Below, piece after piece: positions 25,626-34,836 of a stretch of DNA of 64,000 bases. The DNA comes from Microbacterium testaceum StLB037 (lineage in GTDB: Bacteria > Actinomycetota > Actinomycetes > Actinomycetales > Microbacteriaceae). How positions within the stretch are numbered: position 1 is the first letter of the stretch; the number at the start of each line of letters is the position of its first letter. The translations under genes were made by a program, and so were the position numbers. The stretch lies in assembly GCF_000202635.1 (NCBI RefSeq), contig NC_015125.1, positions 2,480,001 to 2,544,000 of the forward strand, read 5' to 3'. The notes under the pieces are model-generated. The model ran no database searches. It had not been told where the DNA came from and saw only the letters and a program-made list of their open reading frames with translations.

Positions 25626-27683
25626 TCAGGGCCGGAAGGCCTGCGGCACCGCCGCGTGCAGGTCGGCCAACCACGCGCGCGCGTTCCCGTCTGAGGGAGC
25701 TCTCCAGTCCCCTCGCGGCGACAGCGAGCCCGCCGGCGAGACCTTCGGCCCGTTCGGGATGGCCGTGCGCTTGAACTGTGCGAATCCGAAGAAGCGCTGC
25801 AGGAACACCTCGAGCCACCTCGCCACCGTGACGAGATCGTACGAGGGGCGTTCACCCTCGGGATAACCCGGCGGCCAGGTCCCGGCATCCGGATCCGACC
25901 AGGCGTGCGCGGCGAGGAAGGCGATCTTCGAGGGCCGGAAGCCGAAGCGCAGCACGTGGTACAGCGTGAAGTCGTGCAGGTTGTACGGGCCGATGCGGTC
26001 TTCGGTGGACTGCATGCGTCCGTCTTGTCCGGCCGGCACGAGCTCGGGGCTGATCTCGGTGTCGAGCACCGCCTGGAGCACCCCGACGGTCTCCGCACTG
26101 AGCTCTCCGGAGGAGATGACCCAGCGGATCACGTGTTGGATGAGCGTCTTCGGCACACCCGGGTTCACCGAGTAGTGGCTCATCTGGTCGCCCACGCCGT
26201 ACGTCGACCAGCCCAACGCGATCTCGGACAGGTCACCGGTACCGACGACGATGCCGTTGTTCTGGTTGGCCAGACGGAAGAGGTAGTCGGTACGCAGCCC
26301 CGCCTGCACGTTCTCGAACGTCACGTCGTGGACCGGTTCCCCCGAGGCGAAGGGGTGGCCCATGCGGGAGAGCATCTCGGATGCCGCCGGCCGGATGTCG
26401 ATCTCCTCGATCGAGGCGCCGACGGCCTCGGCGAGGGCGATCGCGTTGCGCTTCGTCTTCTCGCTCGTCGCGAAGCCGGGGAGCGTGTAGGTGAGGATGT
26501 CGCTGCGCGGCCGGCCCATGCGGTCCATGGCCCGGGCGATGACGAGCAGCGCGTGCGTGGAGTCGAGGCCGCCGCTGACGCCCAGGACGGGCTTGGGGTT
26601 GCCGATCGCCTGGAGTCGCTGCACGAGGCCCGACACCTGGATGTTGAACGCCTCGTAGCAGTCCTGCGCGAGGCGGGCGGGGTCGTCGGGGACGAACGGG
26701 AAGCGGTCGAGCGCGCGGCGCAGCCCGATGTCGGCCGCGGGCGGGGCCAGCTCGAACGACACGGTGCGGAAGGCGGGCGCGGTCGTGCGGCGGTTGTCGT
26801 CGAACGTGCCCTGGCGGATGCGCTCCTGCCGCAGGCGATCGAGGTCGATGTCGGCGACGCTGCGGCGCGGCCCGTCCGGGAAGCGCTCGGTCGTGTCGAG
26901 GAGCTGCCCGCCCTCGTAGATCATCGTCTGGCCGTCCCACGAGACGTCGTTCGTCGACTCGCCCTGGCCGGCCGCCGCATAGACATACGCCGCGAGGCAC
27001 CGCATCGACTGCGACTGCGACAGCAGGTTCCGGTCGTCGGCCCGCCCGATCGTGATCGGGCTGCCGGAGAGGTTTGCCAGCACGGTCGCGCCCGCGAGGG
27101 CCGCCCCCGATGACGGGGGGATGGGCACCCACACGTCCTCGCAGACCTCGGCGTGCACGGTGAGCCCGGGCACATCGACGGCGTCGAAGAGCAGGTCGGG
27201 ACCGAACGGCACCGTCTCGCCTGCGACCCGGATGTGCTGACCGGCCTGATCGTCGCCGCGGGCGTACCAGCGGGATTCGTAGAACTCGCGATAGGTCGGC
27301 AGATACGCCTTCGGCGCGACGCCGAGCACGCGGCCGCGGTGGATCACCACGGCGCAGTTGAAGAGGCGGTTGCCGTGTCGGAGCGGAGCCCCCACGAGGA
27401 GCATGGGCAGAAGGTCGACGGATGCCGAGACCACGCGCTCCAGCGCCGTCTCGACCGCGTCCAGCAGCGGATCCTGCATGACCAGATCGTCGATCGCGTA
27501 CCCGGTGAGGCACAGCTCGGGGAAGACCGCGACCGCCACGCCCTCGGCGTCGCATGCTCGTGCGGACTCGAGGACGGCATCGGCGTTGGTGGCGGGGTCG
27601 GCGATCGCCACGGGGATCGTGCACGCGGCGACGCGCGCGAATCCGTGCCGGTAGACGCTCTCGAACGGCAGGTCGGTGATCAC
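25626..27683 (-). CDS. nadE: Glutamine-dependent NAD+ synthetase
   Basis: A 685-residue two-domain enzyme. The N-terminal nitrilase-type glutaminase has Glu56 in VFPELCLTGYAIDD, Lys in VAPKAYLPTYREFYE and Cys in HAEVCEDVWVP. The C-terminal synthetase has the ATP P-loop LGVSGGLDSTHALLV and GTGDLSEIALGWSTYGVGD. It makes NAD+ from nicotinic acid adenine dinucleotide with glutamine as ammonia source. Start: GTG at 27683, which a CAGACT hexamer precedes by 6 nt; a start 10 codons earlier lacks signals. Confidence 0.96.
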   Translation of the reverse strand: MITDLPFESVYRHGFARVAACTIPVAIADPATNADAVLESARACDAEGVAVAVFPELCLTGYAIDDLVMQDPLLDAVETALERVVSASVDLLPMLLVGAPLRHGNRLFNCAVVIHRGRVLGVAPKAYLPTYREFYESRWYARGDDQAGQHIRVAGETVPFGPDLLFDAVDVPGLTVHAEVCEDVWVPIPPSSGAALAGATVLANLSGSPITIGRADDRNLLSQSQSMRCLAAYVYAAAGQGESTNDVSWDGQTMIYEGGQLLDTTERFPDGPRRSVADIDLDRLRQERIRQGTFDDNRRTTAPAFRTVSFELAPPAADIGLRRALDRFPFVPDDPARLAQDCYEAFNIQVSGLVQRLQAIGNPKPVLGVSGGLDSTHALLVIARAMDRMGRPRSDILTYTLPGFATSEKTKRNAIALAEAVGASIEEIDIRPAASEMLSRMGHPFASGEPVHDVTFENVQAGLRTDYLFRLANQNNGIVVGTGDLSEIALGWSTYGVGDQMSHYSVNPGVPKTLIQHVIRWVISSGELSAETVGVLQAVLDTEISPELVPAGQDGRMQSTEDRIGPYNLHDFTLYHVLRFGFRPSKIAFLAAHAWSDPDAGTWPPGYPEGERPSYDLVTVARWLEVFLQRFFGFAQFKRTAIPNGPKVSPAGSLSPRGDWRAPSDGNARAWLADLHAAVPQAFRP

Positions 27684-27689
27684 CCTTCC

Positions 27690-27695
27690 AGTCTG
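27690..27695 (-). promoter_or_regulatory. Leaderless -10 candidate (CAGACT) for nadE
   Basis: CAGACT on the minus strand, 6 nt, then GTG at 27683; same hexamer and spacing as at sseA. Confidence 0.45.
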
Positions 27696-27780
27696 GCAGG
27701 CCCCTGGCGACACTGCGGCGGTCCGATCACCCCGGGGACGGGCCTGTGGACGCTCGGCGGGCGATGTCGGGGGTCGCGGT

Positions 27781-27786
27781 TAGCGT
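27781..27786 (+). promoter_or_regulatory. Leaderless -10 (TAGCGT) for the nuclease-helicase gene
   Basis: TAGCGT, 6 nt, then ATG at 27793. Confidence 0.65.
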
Positions 27787-27792
27787 GGAGGC

Positions 27793-30700
27793 ATGCGGTA
27801 CATCGAGCGCGACGCGCGCATCGTCTGGAGCGCCAGCGACCTCAAGGCAGCGGCCGAGTGCGAGTTCGCCTGGCTGCGCGCCATCGACGCGAAGATCGGG
27901 CGCATCGCCGCCGTGGACGACCCCGAAGACGCCACCCTCGAGCGCGCCGCGCGCCTCGGGACCGCGCACGAGCTGCGCGTGCTCGACGAGTACCGCGAGC
28001 GCTTCGGCGCCGCCGTGCGCGAGATCCCCGCGGCACGCTCCTCCGACGCCGAAGCGCTCGCCGAGGCCGTGCGCCTGACCGACGAGGCCCTCGCCGACCC
28101 CGGGGCCGAGGTCGTCTATCAAGCGGCGTTCGCCACCGACGAGTTCGTGGGGTTCGCCGACTTCCTCGTGCGCGAGCGAGAGGCACGCGTCGACGGGACG
28201 CGCCCCTGGATCGTCCAAGACACCAAGCTGGCCCGCCGGGCTCGTGTCACCGCGCTCATGCAGTTGGCCGCCTACGTCGACCAGCTCGACCGACTCGGTG
28301 TTGCGCGGTCGGGAGACGTCGAACTGCTCTTGGGCGATGGCACGACGAGTACGCACCGTGTCGACGACCTGCTCCCCGTGTTCGGGCTGCGCCGCACGCG
28401 GTTGCGCTCCCTGATCGCCGACCGCCGGGTCGAGCTCGGGGTCGCCGGGCCGGTCATCGCCTGGGGCGACGTGCGCGGCGACCTCGACGTCGTCGCGTGC
28501 GGTCGGTGCGCGACGTGTGAGATCGAGGTCATCGCGCATCGCGACCTGCTCCTCGTCGCCGGCATGCGTCCCGTGCAGCGCGATCGGCTGCGGGCGGGCG
28601 GCATCCTGACGATCGACGATCTGGCGCGAGCATCCGAGGCGCCCGCCTCCCTGAGCGCCGACACCTTCGCGTCGCTGCGCACCCAGGCGCGGCTTCAACT
28701 CGACAGCCCGGCGGGGGTGCCGTCCGACGACGCTCCCGCCCACGCGGTGCCCACCTTCGAGGTGGTCGCGCCCAAGTCCCTCGGCGTGCTGCCCCGCCCC
28801 GACCACGGCGATCTCTTCTTCGACTTCGAGGGCGACCCGCTCTACACCGAGGGTGTTGGCGAGCACTGGGGCATCGACTACCTCTTCGGCTGGGTCGACA
28901 CCCGCGAGACCTATGGCGCGATCTGGGCGCACACCTTCGCCGAGGAACGCGCCGCTCTCGAACGCTTCCTCGACATGGTGGCGCTGCGTCGTCAGCAGTA
29001 CCCGGGCATGCACATCTACCACTACGCCCCGTACGAGCCGACGCATCTGCTGACGATGGCCGCGCGCTACGGCGTGCGCGAGGCCGACGTCGACCGGCTG
29101 CTGCGCGATGGCGTGTTCGTCGACCTGTACCCCGTCGTGCGACGGGCACTCCGCGTGGGATCGCGGTCCTACTCGATCAAGAAGCTCGAGCCGCTGTACA
29201 TGGGCGACGAGGTGCGCACGAGCGACGTCCAGCGCGGCGACGACTCGATCGTGAAGTACGTCGAGGCGCGCGCGCTCTCCGTCGACGGCGACACCGAGGC
29301 GGCCCAGCGCGTGCTCGACGACCTCGCGGACTACAACCGCTACGACTGCGTCTCGACCCGGCGCCTGCGCGACTGGCTCGTCGACCGCGCGCGCGAATCC
29401 GGGGCCGTGCCGGCGCGCGGTGCGGAGCCCGACGAGCAGGCCTACGAGCCGTCCCCGCGGGCGACGGCCCTGCAGCGCTGGGCGGCCGATGCCCCCGAGC
29501 CCGACGCGACCGCGCTCCGGCTGGCCGCAGCCGCGATCGACTACTACCCGCGCGAAGAGAAGACCTACTGGGCGACGCACTTCCTGCGCCTGCGCGAGCC
29601 GGTGTCCGTCTGGGAACAGACCCGCGACGTCGTGGTGGTCGACACCGCCCGCTCGCGCGTCGTGACCGATTGGCACATCGCCGAATCGGGGCGCGGTTCC
29701 GAACGCCGCCTGGTCGAGCTGCGCGGTGAGCCGGCTCCCGGAACACGCCTGACCCCGGATGCCGAGCCCTTCGCCGTGTACGACCTCCCGGCACCGTTCC
29801 CGCTCGACACCCGCCCGCGGTGGATCCACGGCGCTCGACGCGTGACCGTGCGAGAAGTCCTCGACGACGGCGCGATCGTGGAGGAGATCGCGGCCGACGG
29901 CGTGACGTGGGACGATCTTCCGCTCGCGCTCACGCCGCCCGCACCGCCCCGAGCCGGCAACCAGCAGAAGGCGATCGATGCATGGGCCGATGCCGTTCTG
30001 GCATCCGCCCCGTCCATCCCCTCCGGCCCGGCGGCCGACATCCTGCGGCGCGTCCCTCCGCGAACCCGCTCGGGTGCCCTCGCACCCGTCACGGCCATCG
30101 ACGGTCGACCCGGCGACGACGAGGTCGCGGCGATCTCCCGCAGCGTCGCCGACCTCGAGCACAGCTACCTCGCCGTCCAGGGCCCTCCCGGCACCGGCAA
30201 GACCTACGTCGGGTCGCACGTGATCGCGCGCCTCGTCGCCGAGCGCGGATACCGCATCGGAGTCGTCGCGCAGTCGCACGCGACGATCGAGCACATGCTC
30301 GACCAGGTCATCGCGGCCGGGGTGCCGGCATCCCGTGTCGGCAAGGCGCCCAAAGACCCGAACGCCCCGCACGCGTTCACGGTGCTGCCGAAGAACGGTG
30401 TGGCGGCCTTCACCGCCGAGAACGCGGCCCATGGCTTCGTCGTGGGAGGCACCGCCTGGGACTTCAGCCACGAGACGCGTATTCCGCGCGGTAGCCTCGA
30501 CCTGCTCGTGATCGACGAGGCGGGGCAGTTCTCGCTGGCCTCGACCATCGCGGTCTCGCTCTCGGCGCAGCGGCTCCTTCTCCTCGGCGATCCGCAGCAG
30601 CTGCCGCAGGTGAGCCAGGGCACGCACCCCGAACCGGTCGACACCTCGGCGCTGGGCTGGATCATCGACGGCGCCGAAGTCGTGCCGCCCGAGCTCGGTT

Positions 30701-31335
30701 ACTTCCTCGCGCGCACACGGCGCATGCATCCGGCGGTGGCGGGGCCGGTCTCGCGCCTGTCTTATGAGGGGCGTCTCGCGGCCCACCCGTCGACCGCGCT
30801 GCGTCGGCTCGAGGGCATCGATCCCGGCGTGCACGTGGTGCCGGTTCGGCACCGCGGCAATTCGACGTGCTCGGGGGAGGAAGCCGCCGAGGTCGCGCGC
30901 CTCGTCCGCGACCTGATCGGACGCGAGTGGGCCGGCGCCGAGGGGGGAGCGGGGGACTCGGCGACCGCGCTCGAACCTCGACCGTTGCGGGCCGACGACA
31001 TCATCGTCATCACGCCGTACAACGCCCAGCAGGTCGCGGTCGAAGAGGCTCTCTCGGCCGCGGGCTTCCCCGAGGTCCCCGTGGGGACCGTCGACCGCTT
31101 CCAGGGCAAGGAAGCGGTGGTCGCGATCCTCACCCTCGCCGCGTCATCGGGACGCGAAGCGCCGCGCGGCCTGGAGTTCCTCCTGTTGCGCAACCGCATC
31201 AACGTCGCGATCTCGCGAGCGATGCAGGCCGCGTACGTCGTGTACTCCATGTCGCTTCTCGACGACCTCCCCCGAACGCCCGAGGGGGTCGCGCGCCTCA
31301 GCGCCTTCGCGCGGCTGGTCGCCGAGGCCGACTGA
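27793..31335 (+). CDS. TM0106-type RecB-like nuclease / SF1 helicase fusion
   Basis: A 1180-residue multi-domain protein. Residues about 10-200: RecB/Cas4-like nuclease core with FVGFADFLV and the catalytic QDTKLARR. Residues about 225-270: a Cys cluster CGRCATCE, as in Cas4-like iron-sulfur or zinc sites. Residues about 335-530: RNase H-like 3'-5' exonuclease with DLFFDFEGDP, IYHYAPYEPTHL and ADYNRYDCVSTRRL (DEDD-type acids). Residues about 770-1180: Upf1/Dna2-type SF1 helicase with Walker A GPPGTGKTY (about 797-805), LLVIDEAGQFSLA, LLLGDPQQLPQV, VGTVDRFQGKE and NVAISRA. Likely processes DNA or RNA ends; precise role unknown. Its members occur alone or near defence genes; no defence genes are visible here. 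Confidence 0.88.
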   Translation: MRYIERDARIVWSASDLKAAAECEFAWLRAIDAKIGRIAAVDDPEDATLERAARLGTAHELRVLDEYRERFGAAVREIPAARSSDAEALAEAVRLTDEALADPGAEVVYQAAFATDEFVGFADFLVREREARVDGTRPWIVQDTKLARRARVTALMQLAAYVDQLDRLGVARSGDVELLLGDGTTSTHRVDDLLPVFGLRRTRLRSLIADRRVELGVAGPVIAWGDVRGDLDVVACGRCATCEIEVIAHRDLLLVAGMRPVQRDRLRAGGILTIDDLARASEAPASLSADTFASLRTQARLQLDSPAGVPSDDAPAHAVPTFEVVAPKSLGVLPRPDHGDLFFDFEGDPLYTEGVGEHWGIDYLFGWVDTRETYGAIWAHTFAEERAALERFLDMVALRRQQYPGMHIYHYAPYEPTHLLTMAARYGVREADVDRLLRDGVFVDLYPVVRRALRVGSRSYSIKKLEPLYMGDEVRTSDVQRGDDSIVKYVEARALSVDGDTEAAQRVLDDLADYNRYDCVSTRRLRDWLVDRARESGAVPARGAEPDEQAYEPSPRATALQRWAADAPEPDATALRLAAAAIDYYPREEKTYWATHFLRLREPVSVWEQTRDVVVVDTARSRVVTDWHIAESGRGSERRLVELRGEPAPGTRLTPDAEPFAVYDLPAPFPLDTRPRWIHGARRVTVREVLDDGAIVEEIAADGVTWDDLPLALTPPAPPRAGNQQKAIDAWADAVLASAPSIPSGPAADILRRVPPRTRSGALAPVTAIDGRPGDDEVAAISRSVADLEHSYLAVQGPPGTGKTYVGSHVIARLVAERGYRIGVVAQSHATIEHMLDQVIAAGVPASRVGKAPKDPNAPHAFTVLPKNGVAAFTAENAAHGFVVGGTAWDFSHETRIPRGSLDLLVIDEAGQFSLASTIAVSLSAQRLLLLGDPQQLPQVSQGTHPEPVDTSALGWIIDGAEVVPPELGYFLARTRRMHPAVAGPVSRLSYEGRLAAHPSTALRRLEGIDPGVHVVPVRHRGNSTCSGEEAAEVARLVRDLIGREWAGAEGGAGDSATALEPRPLRADDIIVITPYNAQQVAVEEALSAAGFPEVPVGTVDRFQGKEAVVAILTLAASSGREAPRGLEFLLLRNRINVAISRAMQAAYVVYSMSLLDDLPRTPEGVARLSAFARLVAEAD

Positions 31336-31344
31336 GGCACCCTT

Positions 31345-31379
31345 CGCCCCCGCACGGGGCACGCGCCCCGAACGGGGCG
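31345..31379. terminator. Tandem short hairpins between convergent genes
   Basis: CGCCCC-GAAC-GGGGCG (31364-31379) follows a looser GCCCC/GGGGC hairpin (31346-31360) in the 62-bp gap between the helicase stop and the upp stop; usable in both directions. Confidence 0.55.
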
Positions 31380-31397
31380 ATGAGTCAGCAGCCCGCG

Positions 31398-32030
31398 TCA
31401 GGCCGTGCCGTAGAGGCGGTCGCCGGCGTCGCCGAGACCGGGCACGATGTAGCCCTTCTCGTTCAGTCGCTCGTCGAGAGCACCCAGGACGAGCGTGACG
31501 TCGTGACCCTCGACCTGCTTCTCGATCGCCGCGACGCCCTCGGGAGCACCGAGCAGGCAGATGGCGGTGACGTCCTGCGCCCCGCGCGCGAAGAGGAATT
31601 TGATCGCCGCGCCGAGCGAGCCGCCGGTCGCGAGCATCGGGTCGAGCACGAAGCACTGACGGTCGCTGAGGTCGTCGGGGAGGCGCTCGGCGTACGTGGT
31701 GGGCTGGAACGTCTCCTCGTCGCGGACCATGCCGAGGAAGCCGACCTCGGCGGTGGGGAGGAGCTTCACCATGCCCTCGAGCATGCCGAGGCCGGCGCGC
31801 AGGATGGGGACGACGATCGGGCGGGGCTCGCTGATCTTCACGCCCTCGGTGAGGGTCACGGGGGTCTTGATCTCGATCGTCTCGACCCGGACGTTCCGCG
31901 TGGCCTCGTAGGCCAGGAGTGTCACGAGCTCCTCGGTGAGCTGGCGGAAGACGGGCGACGAGGTCTGCTCATCGCGCAGCACGGTCAGCTTGTGGGTGAT
32001 GAGCGGGTGATCGGCGACGTGGACACGCAT
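31398..32030 (-). CDS. upp: Uracil phosphoribosyltransferase
   Basis: A 210-residue enzyme converting uracil and PRPP to [23 protein letters not shown] is the usual start, [12 protein letters not shown] the PRPP-binding loop and [18 protein letters not shown] the uracil-binding C-terminus. ATG 32030 follows TAGCCT by 7 nt. Divergent from tadA with a 57-bp gap, a conserved pairing in Microbacteriaceae as I recall it. Confidence 0.97.
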   Translation of the reverse strand: MRVHVADHPLITHKLTVLRDEQTSSPVFRQLTEELVTLLAYEATRNVRVETIEIKTPVTLTEGVKISEPRPIVVPILRAGLGMLEGMVKLLPTAEVGFLGMVRDEETFQPTTYAERLPDDLSDRQCFVLDPMLATGGSLGAAIKFLFARGAQDVTAICLLGAPEGVAAIEKQVEGHDVTLVLGALDERLNEKGYIVPGLGDAGDRLYGTA

Positions 32031-32087
32031 AGGCTCAAGGCTAGTCGCTCGACCCTGACGACTCCGCCGGAACTTTCGGAAGCACCC

Positions 32088-32558
32088 GTGACCCCCACCG
32101 CCCTCGACCTCTCCGCCATGCGGCGCGCGCTGGTCTTGGCCGACGCGGCCGCTGCGGAGGGCGACGTACCCGTCGGAGCGGTCGTTGTCGATGCGTCGGG
32201 GACGGTCCGGGGCGAAGGCCGCAATCTCCGCGAGGCCACGCATGACCCCACCGCCCACGCGGAGGTGGTCGCCCTCCGTCGGGCCGCCGAGTCCCTCGGC
32301 ACGTGGCACCTCGCCGGCTGCACGCTCGTGGTGACGCTCGAGCCGTGCGTCATGTGCGCCGGCGCCGTGCTGCAGGCGCGCGTCCCGCGGGTCGTGTTCG
32401 GAGCATGGGATGCCAAGGCCGGCGCCGCCGGGTCGATGTACGACGTCCTGCGCGATCGGCGTCTGCCGCACCGGGTCGAGGTGGTCGGCGGGGTCGCCGA
32501 AGGCGAGGCATCCACTCGTCTCCGAGCGTTCTTCGACGTCCGGCGCGACGCAAACTGA
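32088..32558 (+). CDS. tadA: tRNA(Arg) adenosine-34 deaminase
   Basis: A 156-residue zinc deaminase making inosine at the wobble base of tRNA-Arg(ACG). Zinc and catalytic residues: His57-Ala-Glu59 in [10 protein letters not shown] and Cys87/Cys90 in [29 protein letters not shown] is the TadA-specific stretch. GTG start with CGGAAG about 6 nt upstream. Confidence 0.93.
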   Translation: MTPTALDLSAMRRALVLADAAAAEGDVPVGAVVVDASGTVRGEGRNLREATHDPTAHAEVVALRRAAESLGTWHLAGCTLVVTLEPCVMCAGAVLQARVPRVVFGAWDAKAGAAGSMYDVLRDRRLPHRVEVVGGVAEGEASTRLRAFFDVRRDAN

Positions 32559-32585
32559 CCCGCAGCGCGAACCCCCGCGCGCGCG

Positions 32586-33515
32586 TCAGCGCGGAAGGTG
32601 CGGGACGACTTCGGTGCCCAGGAGGTCGGCGTGGTCGACGTCGCGGAGGTCCATGAGCTGGAAGTACACGCGGCTCGCGCCGAGATCCCGCAGGCGGCCG
32701 ACCTTCTCGACGACCTGCTCGGGGGTGCCGATGATGTTCGCGCCGTTGTCGAACTGCTCTCGGGTCTGGCCGATCGCGGTCAGGCGTCGCTCGATCTCGG
32801 CGTCGTCCGTCCCGACGATCGTGGGAAGGGCGACCGACATCTTCAGGGTGGCGGGGTCGCGCCCGATGTCGTCGCACGCGGCCCGCACGACATCGAACTT
32901 CTGCGCCACGACCTCCTCGGGCACGAAGCCGATGTTGAACTCGGTCGCGTAGCGCGCCGCGAGCGCCGGCGTGCGCTTCGGCCCGCCACCGCCGACGATC
33001 ACCGGCATCCGCTCCTGCATGGGCTTCGGCAGGGCCGGCGCCGCGTCGAGCCGGTAGTGCTCTCCGTCGAACGAGAAGGTCTCGGCATCCGGGGTCGCCC
33101 ACAGGCCCGTGACGATCGCGAGCTGCTCTTCGAGAAGATCGAACCGCTTGGCCGGGAACGGGATGCCGTAGGCCTCGTGTTCGCGCTCGAACCAGCCCGT
33201 TCCGAGTCCGAGCTCTGCGCGTCCGCCCGACATCGCGTCGACCTGCGCGACCTGGATCGCGAGGATCCCCGGAACGCGGTACGTCACGGAGGAGACGAGG
33301 GTGCCGAGCCGGATACGCGAGGTCTCGCGCGCGAGGCCGGCCAGGGTCGTCCACGCGTCCGTCGGCCCGGGGCGCGGGTCGCCCTCACCCATGCGCAGGT
33401 AGTGGTCCGAGCGGAAGAACCCATCGAGGCCGTGCGTCTCGGCGGAGCGCGCGAACGCGAGCTGGTCGTCGTACGAGAAGCCCTGCTGGGGTTCGGTGAA
33501 CAGGCAGTATTCCAC
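32586..33515 (-). CDS. LLM-class F420-dependent oxidoreductase
   Basis: A 309-residue luciferase-like TIM barrel: MEYCLFTEPQQGFSYDDQLA, FFRSDHYLRMG, RIRLGTLVSSVTYRVPGIL, GRAELGLGTGWFEREHEAYG and PVIVGGGGPKRTPALAARYA. The pattern fits the F420-dependent subgroup (TIGR03560-like). Reaction: hydride transfer to an unknown substrate. GTG start with AAAGG 5 nt upstream. The alpha/beta hydrolase gene precedes it on the same strand 82 bp away. Confidence 0.88.
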   Translation of the reverse strand: MEYCLFTEPQQGFSYDDQLAFARSAETHGLDGFFRSDHYLRMGEGDPRPGPTDAWTTLAGLARETSRIRLGTLVSSVTYRVPGILAIQVAQVDAMSGGRAELGLGTGWFEREHEAYGIPFPAKRFDLLEEQLAIVTGLWATPDAETFSFDGEHYRLDAAPALPKPMQERMPVIVGGGGPKRTPALAARYATEFNIGFVPEEVVAQKFDVVRAACDDIGRDPATLKMSVALPTIVGTDDAEIERRLTAIGQTREQFDNGANIIGTPEQVVEKVGRLRDLGASRVYFQLMDLRDVDHADLLGTEVVPHLPR

Positions 33516-33597
33516 GGTGGCCTTTCGGGCGGGAGGCGGGCTGGCGGTCGACGCGAGGCGGCTCGCGGGACGGGAGCGAGGGAGACGCGCGGACGCC

Positions 33598-34710
33598 TCA
33601 GTCGGCGGAGCGCAGGATGATCGCCTCGGTCGGGGGCGCGGGGTCCGCCGGGCGACCGACGTAGCCGATGTGCGTCAGCAGAGCCCGGCGGAACGCCGCG
33701 GGGCGCTCGAGGTGCGCGGCGTGACCGGCTCCCTCGACCGGCACCTCGGTCACCTCGCCGCCCGCCGCGGCGTAGGCCGACAGCACGTCGCGGGTCTGCG
33801 ACACCATCGGCTGAGCGGGAGCGACCTCCTCGCCGGGCCAGTCCGGGATCACGCCGAGGGCGCCGAGGTGGTTGAGGTCGTAGAACGACGCGTCCGAGAC
33901 GATGGCGTCCGCCGTCCCGTAGATCCACAGGATCGGGGGCTTGTCGGCGAGATCGACGATCCCCGAGACGTTGAAGTACTTCGGCGCCATGGTGTTGAGG
34001 ACGCCGCTCGTTCCCGGGGCGAATCCCGGCCAGTTCGGGCTCGCGACCGCGTCGCCGGGGTAGTTTCCGCCCGCGGTCGAGGTCGACAGCATGGACTGGA
34101 CCCAGACGTCCTCGTTCTCGCTCGTGTAGCCCGCGGCGACGTAGCCCGACCGGAAGACCGATCGCGGCGAGGTGGGCGCGTCGGCGGTGGTGTCGCGATC
34201 GGTCAGCCGCTGGACGAAGTCGGGGTTGGCCCCGCCCGCCCCGGTGCCGGCGTCGTCGTCGGTGAGCCGCGAGCCGTCGCGCCGCGTGCCCCCGAAGCCG
34301 AACGGCGAGACGGGGGACTGCAGCGTGAGCGAGAGCACGGGGTGGTCGAGGGCGTACTGCAGCACGACGCCGCCGCCCATCGACCATCCGACGAGGTGGG
34401 CGGAGGGGATGCCGAGGACCTCGAGGGTCGCGTGGATGTCGTCGCTGAAGTCGCGCACGCCGCGCGCGGCGTCCACGGGCATGTGCTCGGTGCCGCCGAA
34501 GCCGCGGAGGTCGATCGCGAGGACCCGCAGATCGCTCGGCAGATCCTGCATGATCTCCTGCCAGAACAGCGACGACGACACGTTCCCGTGCACGAAGACC
34601 ACCGTGTGCTCGGGCGCGGTGGCCGGGTCGTCGCCGACTCGTTCGAGCACGTTCACGCTGAGGCGATCGGTGTCGACGAGACGCGCGGTGATGCCGTCGA
34701 AGAGAGTCAT
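33598..34710 (-). CDS. Alpha/beta hydrolase
   Basis: A 370-residue esterase/epoxide-hydrolase-like enzyme. VVFVHGNVSSSLFWQEIM is the oxyanion-hole strand, GWSMGGG the nucleophile elbow with Ser, YGTADAIVSD holds the acid and VEGAGHAAHLERP the His. A lid of some 150 residues lies between nucleophile and acid. Catalytic triad complete; substrate unknown. ATG 34710 has GGAGGACC 6-8 nt upstream. Confidence 0.88.
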   Translation of the reverse strand: MTLFDGITARLVDTDRLSVNVLERVGDDPATAPEHTVVFVHGNVSSSLFWQEIMQDLPSDLRVLAIDLRGFGGTEHMPVDAARGVRDFSDDIHATLEVLGIPSAHLVGWSMGGGVVLQYALDHPVLSLTLQSPVSPFGFGGTRRDGSRLTDDDAGTGAGGANPDFVQRLTDRDTTADAPTSPRSVFRSGYVAAGYTSENEDVWVQSMLSTSTAGGNYPGDAVASPNWPGFAPGTSGVLNTMAPKYFNVSGIVDLADKPPILWIYGTADAIVSDASFYDLNHLGALGVIPDWPGEEVAPAQPMVSQTRDVLSAYAAAGGEVTEVPVEGAGHAAHLERPAAFRRALLTHIGYVGRPADPAPPTEAIILRSAD

Positions 34711-34823
34711 GAGAGGGTCCTCCGTGTCGCTCGCGGGTGCCCCGGTACGCCCGCGATCCGACTCTAACGCGCGCCCCTTTCGGTCGCACTCAGGGTTGCC
34801 CCGAACACGATCGGTGCGCTTCG

Positions 34824-34829
34824 TAGACT
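34824..34829 (+). promoter_or_regulatory. Near-leaderless -10 (TAGACT) for proC
   Basis: TAGACT, 7 nt, then ATG at 34837; one base more than the usual 6-nt spacing. Confidence 0.55.
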
Positions 34830-34836
34830 GTCGGAC

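Noticed and set aside
27793..31335. Part of a phage-defence island
   Set aside because: The neighbours are nadE, upp and tadA; no other defence gene, mobile element or atypical composition is visible.
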